Positions 1-5,935 of a stretch of 5,935 bases of DNA are shown piece after piece. A model generated the notes under the pieces. That model was not told the origin of the DNA. It made no database searches and was given only the letters and a program-made list of their open reading frames with translations. The stretch covers positions 1-5,935 of the forward strand of contig JBKJLF010000699.1 of the NCBI GenBank assembly GCA_046597185.1, written 5' to 3'. Position numbers and translations under genes: made by a program. The first letter of the stretch is position 1; every line of letters begins with the position of its first letter. The stretch comes from CAMBDR01 sp046597185. GTDB taxonomy: Bacteria > Pseudomonadota > Gammaproteobacteria > Burkholderiales > Burkholderiaceae_D.

Positions 1-1
1 G

Positions 2-1168
2 TTTATTACCCACGATATGGGCGTGGTCGCCGGAGTGGCAGACCGGGTGGTGGTGATGTGCCGGGGCGAACAAGTCGAAACCGCCAGCACGCAAGCGATT
101 TTCACGCAGCCGCAGCACCCCTACACGCAAGCGCTGCTGGCAGCGGTGCCGCGCCTGGGTGCGATGCAGGGCAGCGATAGCCCGGCCCCCTTCCCTTTGC
201 CCGGCCAGCCGATGGCCAGCACCAGCGCCAGCGCGCCACGCTACGACGGCCCGGCGCTGCTCAAGGTGCGGCAAATCTGCGCCCGTTTCGACATCAAATC
301 CGGCTTATTGGGCCGGGTAAAACAGCGCGTGCATGCGGTGGAAGGCGTCAGTTTTGATTTATACCCCGGCGAAACGCTGGCCCTGGTGGGGGAATCGGGC
401 TGCGGTAAATCCACCACCGGGCGCGCCATTTTACGGCTGGTGGATTTGCAGGCGGGCAGTGTCGAAATCGATGGGCGCGATTTGGCGCAACTCAGCAAAA
501 CCGAGCTGCGCGCCATGCGCCGCCAGATTCAATTTATCTTCCAGGACCCCTTCGCCTCGCTCGACCCGCGCCTGACGGTGGGTTATTCAATCATGGAACC
601 GCTGCTGATCCACGGCTTGGCACAGGGTGCGCAAGAACGAGTTAAGCAATTGCTGCTGCGCGTGGGTTTATTGCCCGAGCATGCCCAGCGCTACCCGCAC
701 GAATTTTCGGGCGGCCAACGCCAACGCATTTGCATTGCACGGGCTTTGACGTTGAAGCCCAAAATCATCATCGCCGATGAATCGGTATCGGCGCTGGATG
801 TCTCGATTCAGGCGCAAATCATTAATTTGCTGCTGGAATTGCAGCAAGAACTGGGTTTGGCGATGATTTTTATTTCGCACGATATGGCGGTGGTGGAGCG
901 CGTGGCGCACCGGGTGGCGGTGATGTATCTGGGTCAGATTGTAGAAATCGGTCCGCGCCGCGCGATTTTTGAAAACCCGCAGCACCCCTACACGCAAAAG
1001 CTGATGGCAGCCATTCCCGTGGCCGACCCCGGCCGCCGTCCGCTGACGCGCACCCTTGGCCGCCAATTCAACAACGATGAATTGCCCAGCCCGATCCGCG
1101 CGGTGGGTGACGAGCCGCAGCGCGTGGTTTTGCGTGAAGTGAATCAGGGACATTTTGTGGCGCAATAA
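2..1168 (+). CDS. gsiA: Glutathione/peptide ABC importer, double ATP-binding subunit (GsiA-like), 5' end missing
   Basis: This is the ATPase that would power a glutathione or dipeptide importer from the cytoplasmic face of the inner membrane. The frame is open from base 2, so the gene begins left of the window. The visible part opens with the H-loop of a first ABC domain (FITHDMGVVA), followed by the oligopeptide-type C-terminal segment PQHPYTQALLAAVP. A complete second ABC domain follows: Walker A GESGCGKST (bases 389-415), Q-loop FIFQDPFASLDPR, signature FSGGQRQRICIARAL, Walker B IIIADES, D-loop SALD, H-loop FISHDMAVV and a second PQHPYTQKLMAAIP. E. coli GsiA, from memory, has the same two-domain plan, the LGAM(K/Q)G linker and a near-identical GHYVAQ near its end (here GHFVAQ). 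The protein therefore looks intact at its C-terminus. No permease or binding-protein gene follows it; partners must be upstream or elsewhere. Another double-ABC peptide ATPase such as YejF is less likely because of the linker and the ending. Confidence 0.88.
   Translation, partial: FITHDMGVVAGVADRVVVMCRGEQVETASTQAIFTQPQHPYTQALLAAVPRLGAMQGSDSPAPFPLPGQPMASTSASAPRYDGPALLKVRQICARFDIKSGLLGRVKQRVHAVEGVSFDLYPGETLALVGESGCGKSTTGRAILRLVDLQAGSVEIDGRDLAQLSKTELRAMRRQIQFIFQDPFASLDPRLTVGYSIMEPLLIHGLAQGAQERVKQLLLRVGLLPEHAQRYPHEFSGGQRQRICIARALTLKPKIIIADESVSALDVSIQAQIINLLLELQQELGLAMIFISHDMAVVERVAHRVAVMYLGQIVEIGPRRAIFENPQHPYTQKLMAAIPVADPGRRPLTRTLGRQFNNDELPSPIRAVGDEPQRVVLREVNQGHFVAQ
110..130 (+). repeat. 21-base direct repeat, copy 1 (end of first ABC domain)
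   Basis: The 21 bases here are identical to 977-997 and encode the PQHPYTQ motif that ends each of the two ABC domains. The bases on either side differ. It is best read as a conserved coding motif kept in a gene that arose by domain duplication, not as a mobile or regulatory repeat. Confidence 0.7.
977..997 (+). repeat. 21-base direct repeat, copy 2 (end of second ABC domain)
   Basis: This is the exact second copy of 110-130, in the same reading frame and at the equivalent place in the second ABC domain. The two H-loop regions just before each copy (around 11-58 and 879-926) are also similar at the DNA level, as expected for an internal duplication. Confidence 0.7.
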
Positions 1169-1185
1169 GCCACTGCACCAAGCGA

Positions 1186-3693
1186 CTACATTTTTCTGGC
1201 TTGCAAAATATTGCGCAGCGGAATCACGCGCGGCCAAGTGTCCGGCATGGACGCATGCTCACCACTGCGTTCACCCGTCTGGCTTTCAAAGGCATGAATT
1301 TGCTGGTTCAACAAAGCGCCATCCCATTGAATTTGAACTTGATCCTGGTAGCTCTGGCCGATACCGGTTTGAAACAGCGCGTAGATATTTCCATCATCCG
1401 GGGTCGGGCCATCCTGCCACTCGGCCACGCCCTGGCCTTGCGGGTGCGCGGCCAGCTTCTCGCGCAGTTGCGCGCGGGTGATTACGTCCAGCCCCTTGCG
1501 CCGCAGCACCAGCAAACCGGGCGCAATAAAATCATCCGTGCGCAGCAATACCTTGCGCACTGAGGCCAAGATGGGGTCCACGTGCAAGGCACCGTTCCGG
1601 TCACCCAAGCGCACATACACCAAACCTTGCGCCGCCTGTGCCAGCCGCAGTTGGGCCGGGGTTTTATACCAGGCCACCAAGACCATTTCTTCATCGGGTG
1701 GCGGTGCGCGCAGGGTGCTGCTGTATTGATCTCTTTCATCTAGCGCAAAGTTACCATACGGCACCCGCTCTTGCTCGACTTTGTAGGCTTGTGAAACGTG
1801 GAAGCTCGCGCGCTCGCGCGAGGTGGTGCGGTTGGCCAAATGTTCGATCACTTCATCCAAAAACTGCGCCAGTGCAGGCAAACCCAGCGCGTGGCCGTGT
1901 TGGTCGGGCCGAATCGCAAATGCGCCCAGACCCGGCAGCACTTCGTGGAAGGTTTTAAAGCGGTTGTCCTGTTCTGACTCACCCGGATAGAGCACATACG
2001 CCCCGGCGGTGCGGCGCACGGCGTCGCGGTAGGCGTGCATTTTCAGCAGATCGGCATATTTGGCCGCACCTGGGCCACCCGCTCCCACGCCACCCGTGCT
2101 ACTGGCGGGTTTGCCTTCGGTCAAAAAGGCGTCATCGTCGCTGCTATCGCCGATCAATTCACTCAGGCGTTCAACCCGGTATTTGGCGTCGAAATGCATA
2201 TGCACCATCAATTCATTGGCTTCGGCCTCGGCTTTGGAATAATCCGCAGGCCACAGGCTAATAGTGTAATCCGGCTGTACGCCACGGGTCCAACTGCCCA
2301 CCTGGTCACGCGCGCTACGCGCCTTGAATTTTTGATTGAAATGAAATTCTGCACGCAGTTTGCGGCCCGTATTTTTGGCCCAGGCCCCCGCCACTGGGCT
2401 GGCCAGTTCAATGCCGCGTTTCAAAACCAATTGCGGGGGTGATTTCTTTTTATCCAGCACCAACGCATGCAAGGGTTGGTCGCATTCAAAACGCTGGCGG
2501 AACAGGGTTTCGAGCTGGAAAAACAGCCAATATTCGTACAAGGTGGCCACATTGCGCGCGCCGGCCAGAAAGACATCGGCACCGCCATCCCACACCAATT
2601 GCGCGCCAGCATGAAATTGCAGCCAAAAGCGCAGCAATTCGCGATAGCCGGTTTTACGCTGTAGCACCGGGCTACCCAGCGGCAGTAGCACGGGCATGGA
2701 AACGTCGGGCAAAAAGCCGCGTGCCAGTTGGCCTTCCAGCATGCCGCGCAGGCGCTGAGCTTCGGTCAGCAGGCGCGGGTTGGCGAAGGTGCCGGGTTTG
2801 CTTAGTTGCTGCGCCATGGCATGCAGAAAATCACGAAATTCCACCAGTACCATTTTGGCGAAGCGGTTTTCTGGCGTATCCAAAAAGTCGGTGCGAATCG
2901 GTACGGTCAACCGCGCGGGCAAAGACGGCAGCGTGGCATGCAAGGGATGGTTGGCGGGCAAGGCCATGCGCTGCCCGGCGCTGGCGATTTGGCGCGCAAA
3001 GTCCTTGCCCGGTTTGATTGGTTGGTTGATGTCGCGCTGGGCCAGATCTTGTTCCAGCCGCTGGTGCGGGTTGCGCAATACTTCATCGATGGCGCTGCGA
3101 AAGGCGGTGGATTCCAGCGTGTAGCGCAAAAATTCAAGTTGCTGTTCGAGAAAGCGCGCGTCGGTTTGCCATTGGGTGTCCAGCTTTAAGCGCGTGGGGG
3201 CGCGGCTATCGAGCAAGAGCGCGGCGCATTTGTCGGCGATAAAGCCCAGCATGCCGCGATAATGTTCGCGGTAGCCCAGCTTGAGCGAGCGCACTTCCAC
3301 AAAGGCGCTGGCCAGCGGGGTGACGCTGGCGTCGTGGCGCTGCACCACCACCAGCGGCAGCAAGCCGCAATAGTCTTGTGGCTCGATCAAACCACGGTCT
3401 TGGCCTGCCAATTCCAGGCCCGAGGGTTGCACCCACTGGTCGGCGCGCAGGGCCAGGTTGTCGGGCGCGCCGGGGGCGGGTGTGAGTTGATATTCGTAGC
3501 GGCCGCGTTCGCGTAGTTGCACGCATTGTTCGCCATATTCTGCGGCCAGCGGTTGGGGCAATTGCAGCAGGGGCGCGCTCTCGCCGCGCGCATCGGCCAT
3601 TTTGCGCGGCACGGCAATTTCCAGCGTGGCAAGCAGCTTGCCGCCGGGGGTTTTGCACTCCAGCTTGGCGCGCGGTATGGCCAGTGCCAGCAT
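1186..3693 (-). CDS. McrC-like restriction nuclease subunit: DUF2357 plus PD-(D/E)XK (PDDEXK_7) domain
   Basis: Predicted cytoplasmic DNA-cleaving subunit that works with the AAA+ motor encoded just upstream; 835 residues. The first ~330 residues match the DUF2357 style, with the family-like block DTPENRFAKMVLVEF at 272-286. The helix block LYEYWLFFQL follows at 385-394. The nuclease core comes next: QPDYT (Asp475), then HFDAKYR (Asp502, Lys504), giving the D...DxK pattern, and KMHAYRDA at 551-558 as the conserved helix typical of the PDDEXK_7 family. All three look intact, so an active nuclease is expected. Residues 515-544 are a Ser/Asp/Gly-rich insertion. Residues ~669-775 form a further domain that I cannot name. 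An in-frame ATG lies 69 bases upstream (3762), deep inside the motor gene. I chose the start at 3693 because it follows the motor's stop by one base, has GGAAG six bases ahead, and the added 23 residues look non-conserved. Family assignment rests on motif recognition from memory. Confidence 0.83.
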   Translation of the reverse strand: MLALAIPRAKLECKTPGGKLLATLEIAVPRKMADARGESAPLLQLPQPLAAEYGEQCVQLRERGRYEYQLTPAPGAPDNLALRADQWVQPSGLELAGQDRGLIEPQDYCGLLPLVVVQRHDASVTPLASAFVEVRSLKLGYREHYRGMLGFIADKCAALLLDSRAPTRLKLDTQWQTDARFLEQQLEFLRYTLESTAFRSAIDEVLRNPHQRLEQDLAQRDINQPIKPGKDFARQIASAGQRMALPANHPLHATLPSLPARLTVPIRTDFLDTPENRFAKMVLVEFRDFLHAMAQQLSKPGTFANPRLLTEAQRLRGMLEGQLARGFLPDVSMPVLLPLGSPVLQRKTGYRELLRFWLQFHAGAQLVWDGGADVFLAGARNVATLYEYWLFFQLETLFRQRFECDQPLHALVLDKKKSPPQLVLKRGIELASPVAGAWAKNTGRKLRAEFHFNQKFKARSARDQVGSWTRGVQPDYTISLWPADYSKAEAEANELMVHMHFDAKYRVERLSELIGDSSDDDAFLTEGKPASSTGGVGAGGPGAAKYADLLKMHAYRDAVRRTAGAYVLYPGESEQDNRFKTFHEVLPGLGAFAIRPDQHGHALGLPALAQFLDEVIEHLANRTTSRERASFHVSQAYKVEQERVPYGNFALDERDQYSSTLRAPPPDEEMVLVAWYKTPAQLRLAQAAQGLVYVRLGDRNGALHVDPILASVRKVLLRTDDFIAPGLLVLRRKGLDVITRAQLREKLAAHPQGQGVAEWQDGPTPDDGNIYALFQTGIGQSYQDQVQIQWDGALLNQQIHAFESQTGERSGEHASMPDTWPRVIPLRNILQARKM

Positions 3694-3694
3694 C

Positions 3695-5368
3695 TCAGGC
3701 TTCCGTAAAGGTGACGAATTGTTCGCGCACCAAGCGTCGCCACATGCGCATGACTTTGGCAAAACTCATCGGGTAGCGCGCCCGGGCGGCGGGATCAAAC
3801 GGGTTTTGTTTGTCCAGGGTTTGCCAGAGTTGTTCGGGGTTGAATTTATCGTCTTCGGCTTTGCCTGCAAGCTGAAGTTGGGTTTGAAAATCTTTACCAT
3901 CAAGCGCATCGCGGCCTGCCGCGCAAAACCAGGCCAGCGCCCACAGCAGCCCTTCCAGCTTGGCGCGCGAGCCGTGCAGGCGGGGTAAAATCTTTTGGAT
4001 CAGCACGGCGTCCATGGCGGTAGCAAACCAGTTGGCATCATCAAGCGCCGCGCCGCCGAGCAAATGGAAGTAGCGCACAAAGCGCGCGGTCTCGTAGGCG
4101 GTGCGGTAGCCAAATTCCAGGTTGTGCTGTTGCAGCAAACCAAACAGCAGCAGCATTTCAGCGGCAAAAGGGGCTTTTACCATGTCCGGCAAGGTGCTGC
4201 TTTTGTCGCGTGCGGCGACCACAAAGGCTTCGCCAAAATGCGCGCCCATGCCTTGCAGTTCTTCCAGTTCCGGCGCGGCAGGTTCGTTGAAAAACGCGGC
4301 CACATCTTGCTGCGCCATGCGAAATTCGATCACGTTGGCGCGGTCCAGCACCTTGGGCGAAAACATATAGGTGGTTTCATCGACATTGACGGTGCCGATG
4401 ATAAACAGGTTGCGCGGCAACACAATGCGGTTGGGGATAAGTCGCTGCCCGGCGCTTCTGGCGGGGCCTTCGTAGAGCGAAATGGCGTCTTCGGATTCGA
4501 TGGCCGATAAAATATCGGCGAAATAGCGCTCCACGTGGGAGAGGTTCATTTCATCCAGAATCAGGAAGTGCGGCGCGTCCGCCTGTTCTGGCTCTTGGGA
4601 GTGGATGATTAAATCCAGCGCCTGGCGCGTGACGTAGGCGCTGGGGTCGAGGCCGTTGGGGTAGCCGAGGATGTTGTCACTGCCGACCCAATCTGCGCCG
4701 ACGGGGATTAAGGCGCAATATGGGTTAGGCGTCCCCTCGGGGGCCAGCCACTGCGCAAAGGCTTGGGCAATTTTGGTTTTGCCGGAACCGCTCAGGCCCG
4801 TTAAAATCAAAAAGCGCTTGGCCAGCAAGGCGGCGCACAGGCGGGTAGCGAAGGGTGCGGGGAAAGTCAGGTTGGCCAATTCTTTGGCCTGGGCGCAAAA
4901 TTGCGCGGGGATTTGGGCGATGTCGAACGTGGGGGCGAGGCTGATCAGGCCTTTATGTTCCAGCAGATAAGCGCAGGCGTCGAACATTGTGCCTACGGTG
5001 TGGACTTCCTTATCGAACCAGATCAGTTTTTTTACGCCTTCATTGGGCAGCTTGTGCTTTGGCAAATAGCCGATATTTGACACATGGGCCAATAGGGCTT
5101 CAAGCGCGCTACGCTGACTACCGCTTGCACTGAATACCACCTCCAAACTAACGGGCTTACCTTTGGCCAAGGCAGCACAGGCTTTTCTGATTCCTTCGGG
5201 TCCGATAGTCTTCCGTTCATTATCGCGGACGAAAGCTACCCTTCCCGCTGCAATATCCACCTCAATCTTGGTCAGGACATTCTTTCCAGTGATGTAACCA
5301 ATTTCAACACACTTTTCCAACTCTTTGAAATCGGCCATAACCTTTTCATAGACTTCATTTTCGGTCAT
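3695..5368 (-). CDS. McrB-like AAA+ NTPase, motor subunit of a restriction system
   Basis: Predicted hexameric NTPase that recognises target DNA and drives the nuclease subunit; 557 residues. The AAA+ core has Walker A GLSGSGKT (191-198), the block PVGADW typical of this McrB-like group (222-227), Walker B LILDEMN (269-275), sensor-1 region GTVNVDE (325-331) and an Arg-containing LDRAN (341-345). E. coli McrB carries NTAD where this protein has NVDE. Residues 1 to ~140 form a separate domain that I do not recognise; a conspicuous part is SGSQRSALEALLAH (residues ~82-95). In related systems the N-terminal domain of the motor reads DNA, so that role is inferred. An ATG at 5383 would add five residues, but it has no ribosome site, whereas the ATG at 5368 has GGGAG eight bases before it. 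The gene sits 18 bases after the methyltransferase stop and one base before the nuclease start, so co-translation is likely. DNA for the N-terminal domain is clearly lower in GC than the core. Confidence 0.85.
   Translation of the reverse strand: MTENEVYEKVMADFKELEKCVEIGYITGKNVLTKIEVDIAAGRVAFVRDNERKTIGPEGIRKACAALAKGKPVSLEVVFSASGSQRSALEALLAHVSNIGYLPKHKLPNEGVKKLIWFDKEVHTVGTMFDACAYLLEHKGLISLAPTFDIAQIPAQFCAQAKELANLTFPAPFATRLCAALLAKRFLILTGLSGSGKTKIAQAFAQWLAPEGTPNPYCALIPVGADWVGSDNILGYPNGLDPSAYVTRQALDLIIHSQEPEQADAPHFLILDEMNLSHVERYFADILSAIESEDAISLYEGPARSAGQRLIPNRIVLPRNLFIIGTVNVDETTYMFSPKVLDRANVIEFRMAQQDVAAFFNEPAAPELEELQGMGAHFGEAFVVAARDKSSTLPDMVKAPFAAEMLLLFGLLQQHNLEFGYRTAYETARFVRYFHLLGGAALDDANWFATAMDAVLIQKILPRLHGSRAKLEGLLWALAWFCAAGRDALDGKDFQTQLQLAGKAEDDKFNPEQLWQTLDKQNPFDPAARARYPMSFAKVMRMWRRLVREQFVTFTEA
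3700..3704 (-). promoter_or_regulatory. Ribosome binding site for the nuclease gene, inside the motor gene's last codons
   Basis: Reading the minus strand, GGAAG lies six bases before the ATG at 3693, and the junction reads TGAGATG (motor stop, one base, nuclease start). The site is modest in strength. With the stop-start contact it suggests that ribosomes finishing the motor re-initiate on the nuclease, holding the two subunits in a fixed ratio. It also decides the start against the ATG at 3762. Confidence 0.5.
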
Positions 5369-5376
5369 TGCTACCA

Positions 5377-5381
5377 CTCCC
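5377..5381 (-). promoter_or_regulatory. Ribosome binding site deciding the start of the McrB-like gene
   Basis: On the minus strand GGGAG is followed by eight bases and then the ATG at 5368. The competing ATG at 5383 overlaps this element and is preceded only by A/T-rich sequence without a Shine-Dalgarno match. The motor therefore most likely starts with MTENE, five residues shorter than the longest open frame. Confidence 0.65.
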
Positions 5382-5386
5382 ATTTT

Positions 5387-5935
5387 TTAATCATACGTTG
5401 AAAGATGATTTTTAACCGCCAGCGCGATACCCCTGCCCAGCAAATACGGCACACCATTACCAATGGTTTTAAACATCGCAGATAAGGTCATATCCGGTGG
5501 CAAGACAAATGCGGCAGGAACAGATTGCAGGGACAAAGCTTCCGCCACACTAATACGGCGTGGCAGCCACGGGTGAAGATGCACCTCATTATTACCGTAA
5601 CAAGCCGTAGGCGAATAGCGGTAACGGTGCAAGCGCTTATAGGATTTCTTGCTGTCATCACCTTCTGCGATCACCAGAAACCGCGCCAAGCCAGCTCGCG
5701 GCGTAAAGCAGTGTGCTGCGTTGGGGTGGGTTTCGACTGAATTCTTTTGAAACCAATGCCCAACCGTTAATTCGATTGGCACGTCCGGTTTTGGCGGTGC
5801 TGCCCCGAATTCAGATTGATCCGGCCACGTAAAATCAAACGCATCTCTGGCCAAATGAATCGCGCCACATTCCCAATCGAAGTTTATTGGCTTGATCTTC
5901 TTAGTACCTTGCAGTTTACCAAACAAAAAAATCCG
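5387..5935 (-). CDS. C5-cytosine DNA methyltransferase, C-terminal part (N-terminus beyond the right edge)
   Basis: Cytoplasmic modification enzyme that transfers a methyl group from S-adenosylmethionine to carbon 5 of cytosine, protecting host sites from the restriction subunits encoded downstream. Only the last 182 residues are visible. The opening RIFLFGK fits the end of motif VIII (usually QxRxRIF-hydrophobic-G). Residues ~15-115 would then be the target-recognition region. Motif IX follows as RRISVAEALSLQSVP (126-140) and motif X as FKTIGNGVP (155-163), close to the C-terminus as usual. Motif I, the PC catalytic loop and the ENV motif must lie outside the window, so activity cannot be judged. 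The in-frame TTG at 5926 is not a credible start, since it falls inside motif VIII and the frame stays open to the edge. The target sequence cannot be read from what is visible. Confidence 0.87.
   Translation of the reverse strand, partial: RIFLFGKLQGTKKIKPINFDWECGAIHLARDAFDFTWPDQSEFGAAPPKPDVPIELTVGHWFQKNSVETHPNAAHCFTPRAGLARFLVIAEGDDSKKSYKRLHRYRYSPTACYGNNEVHLHPWLPRRISVAEALSLQSVPAAFVLPPDMTLSAMFKTIGNGVPYLLGRGIALAVKNHLSTYD

Noticed and set aside
1157..1173. GTGGC/GCCAC inverted repeat considered as a terminator.
   Set aside because: The stem has only five base pairs, the first half lies in the last codons of the gsiA-like gene, and no T-run follows directly on either strand (the nearest on the plus strand begins at 1191).
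668..1237. A 189-codon minus-strand open frame opposite the transporter ATPase gene.
   Set aside because: It lies fully opposite a strongly conserved ABC domain, its product is rich in His/Arg/Gln with no recognisable domain, and it overlaps the end of the nuclease gene. It is a shadow frame of GC-rich coding DNA.
1369..1686. Possible fusion of the nuclease with a second gene's product at its C-terminus.
   Set aside because: The frame is continuous, with no start signal or composition change at the boundary. It is treated as a domain of the same protein.
2439..3017. A 192-codon plus-strand open frame opposite the nuclease gene.
   Set aside because: The product is Arg/Ala-rich with no domain pattern, and the opposite strand encodes the conserved DUF2357 and YEYW blocks. 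Treated as a shadow frame, like the other plus-strand frames in 1155-4970.
3695..5368. Possible classic McrBC (type IV) system.
   Set aside because: A C5-methylase directly upstream in the same operon and the DUF2357/PDDEXK_7 form of the nuclease fit the methylase-paired LlaJI/BsuMI type better.
5384..5388. A/T-rich run between the methylase and motor genes considered as a promoter or terminator.
   Set aside because: It is only a few bases long, there is no stem before it, and there is no recognisable -35/-10 pair in the 18-base gap. Normal operon spacing explains it.

Overview
The window carries the 3' end of a transporter ATPase gene on the plus strand. Facing it on the minus strand is the downstream part of a restriction-modification (R-M) operon. 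Base composition is moderately GC-rich (about 57-60% in most of the window by hand count of sampled lines). The transporter ATPase closely resembles Escherichia coli GsiA. Together these suggest a Gram-negative proteobacterium, perhaps a betaproteobacterium, but the window has no taxonomic marker and the assignment is tentative.

Layout. (i) 2-1168, plus strand: C-terminal 388 residues of a double-ABC-domain ATPase of the glutathione/peptide importer type (gsiA-like), cut by the left edge. (ii) 1169-1185: a 17-base convergent junction. (iii) 1186-3693, minus strand: an 835-residue protein with a DUF2357-type N-terminal half, a PD-(D/E)XK nuclease domain and an extra C-terminal domain; this is the McrC-like nuclease subunit. 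(iv) 3695-5368, minus strand: a 557-residue McrB-like AAA+ motor with its own N-terminal domain. (v) 5387-5935, minus strand: the last 182 residues of a C5-cytosine DNA methyltransferase, cut by the right edge within motif VIII. The minus-strand genes are transcribed in the order methyltransferase, motor, nuclease. The spacings are 18 bases and 1 base, so they form one operon whose promoter lies beyond the right edge. No gene-free stretch exceeds about 20 bases.

How the parts fit. A C5-methyltransferase next to an McrB-like motor and a DUF2357/PD-(D/E)XK nuclease matches the known architecture of LlaJI/BsuMI-type R-M systems. There the methylase protects host sites, and the motor plus nuclease cut DNA in an NTP-dependent way. 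So the system type is not new. The least explained parts are the N-terminal domain of the motor, which has clearly lower GC than the rest of its gene and may be a swapped specificity module; the C-terminal domain of the nuclease; and the NTP specificity of the motor. No RNA gene, insertion sequence, CRISPR array, attachment site or convincing terminator was found.
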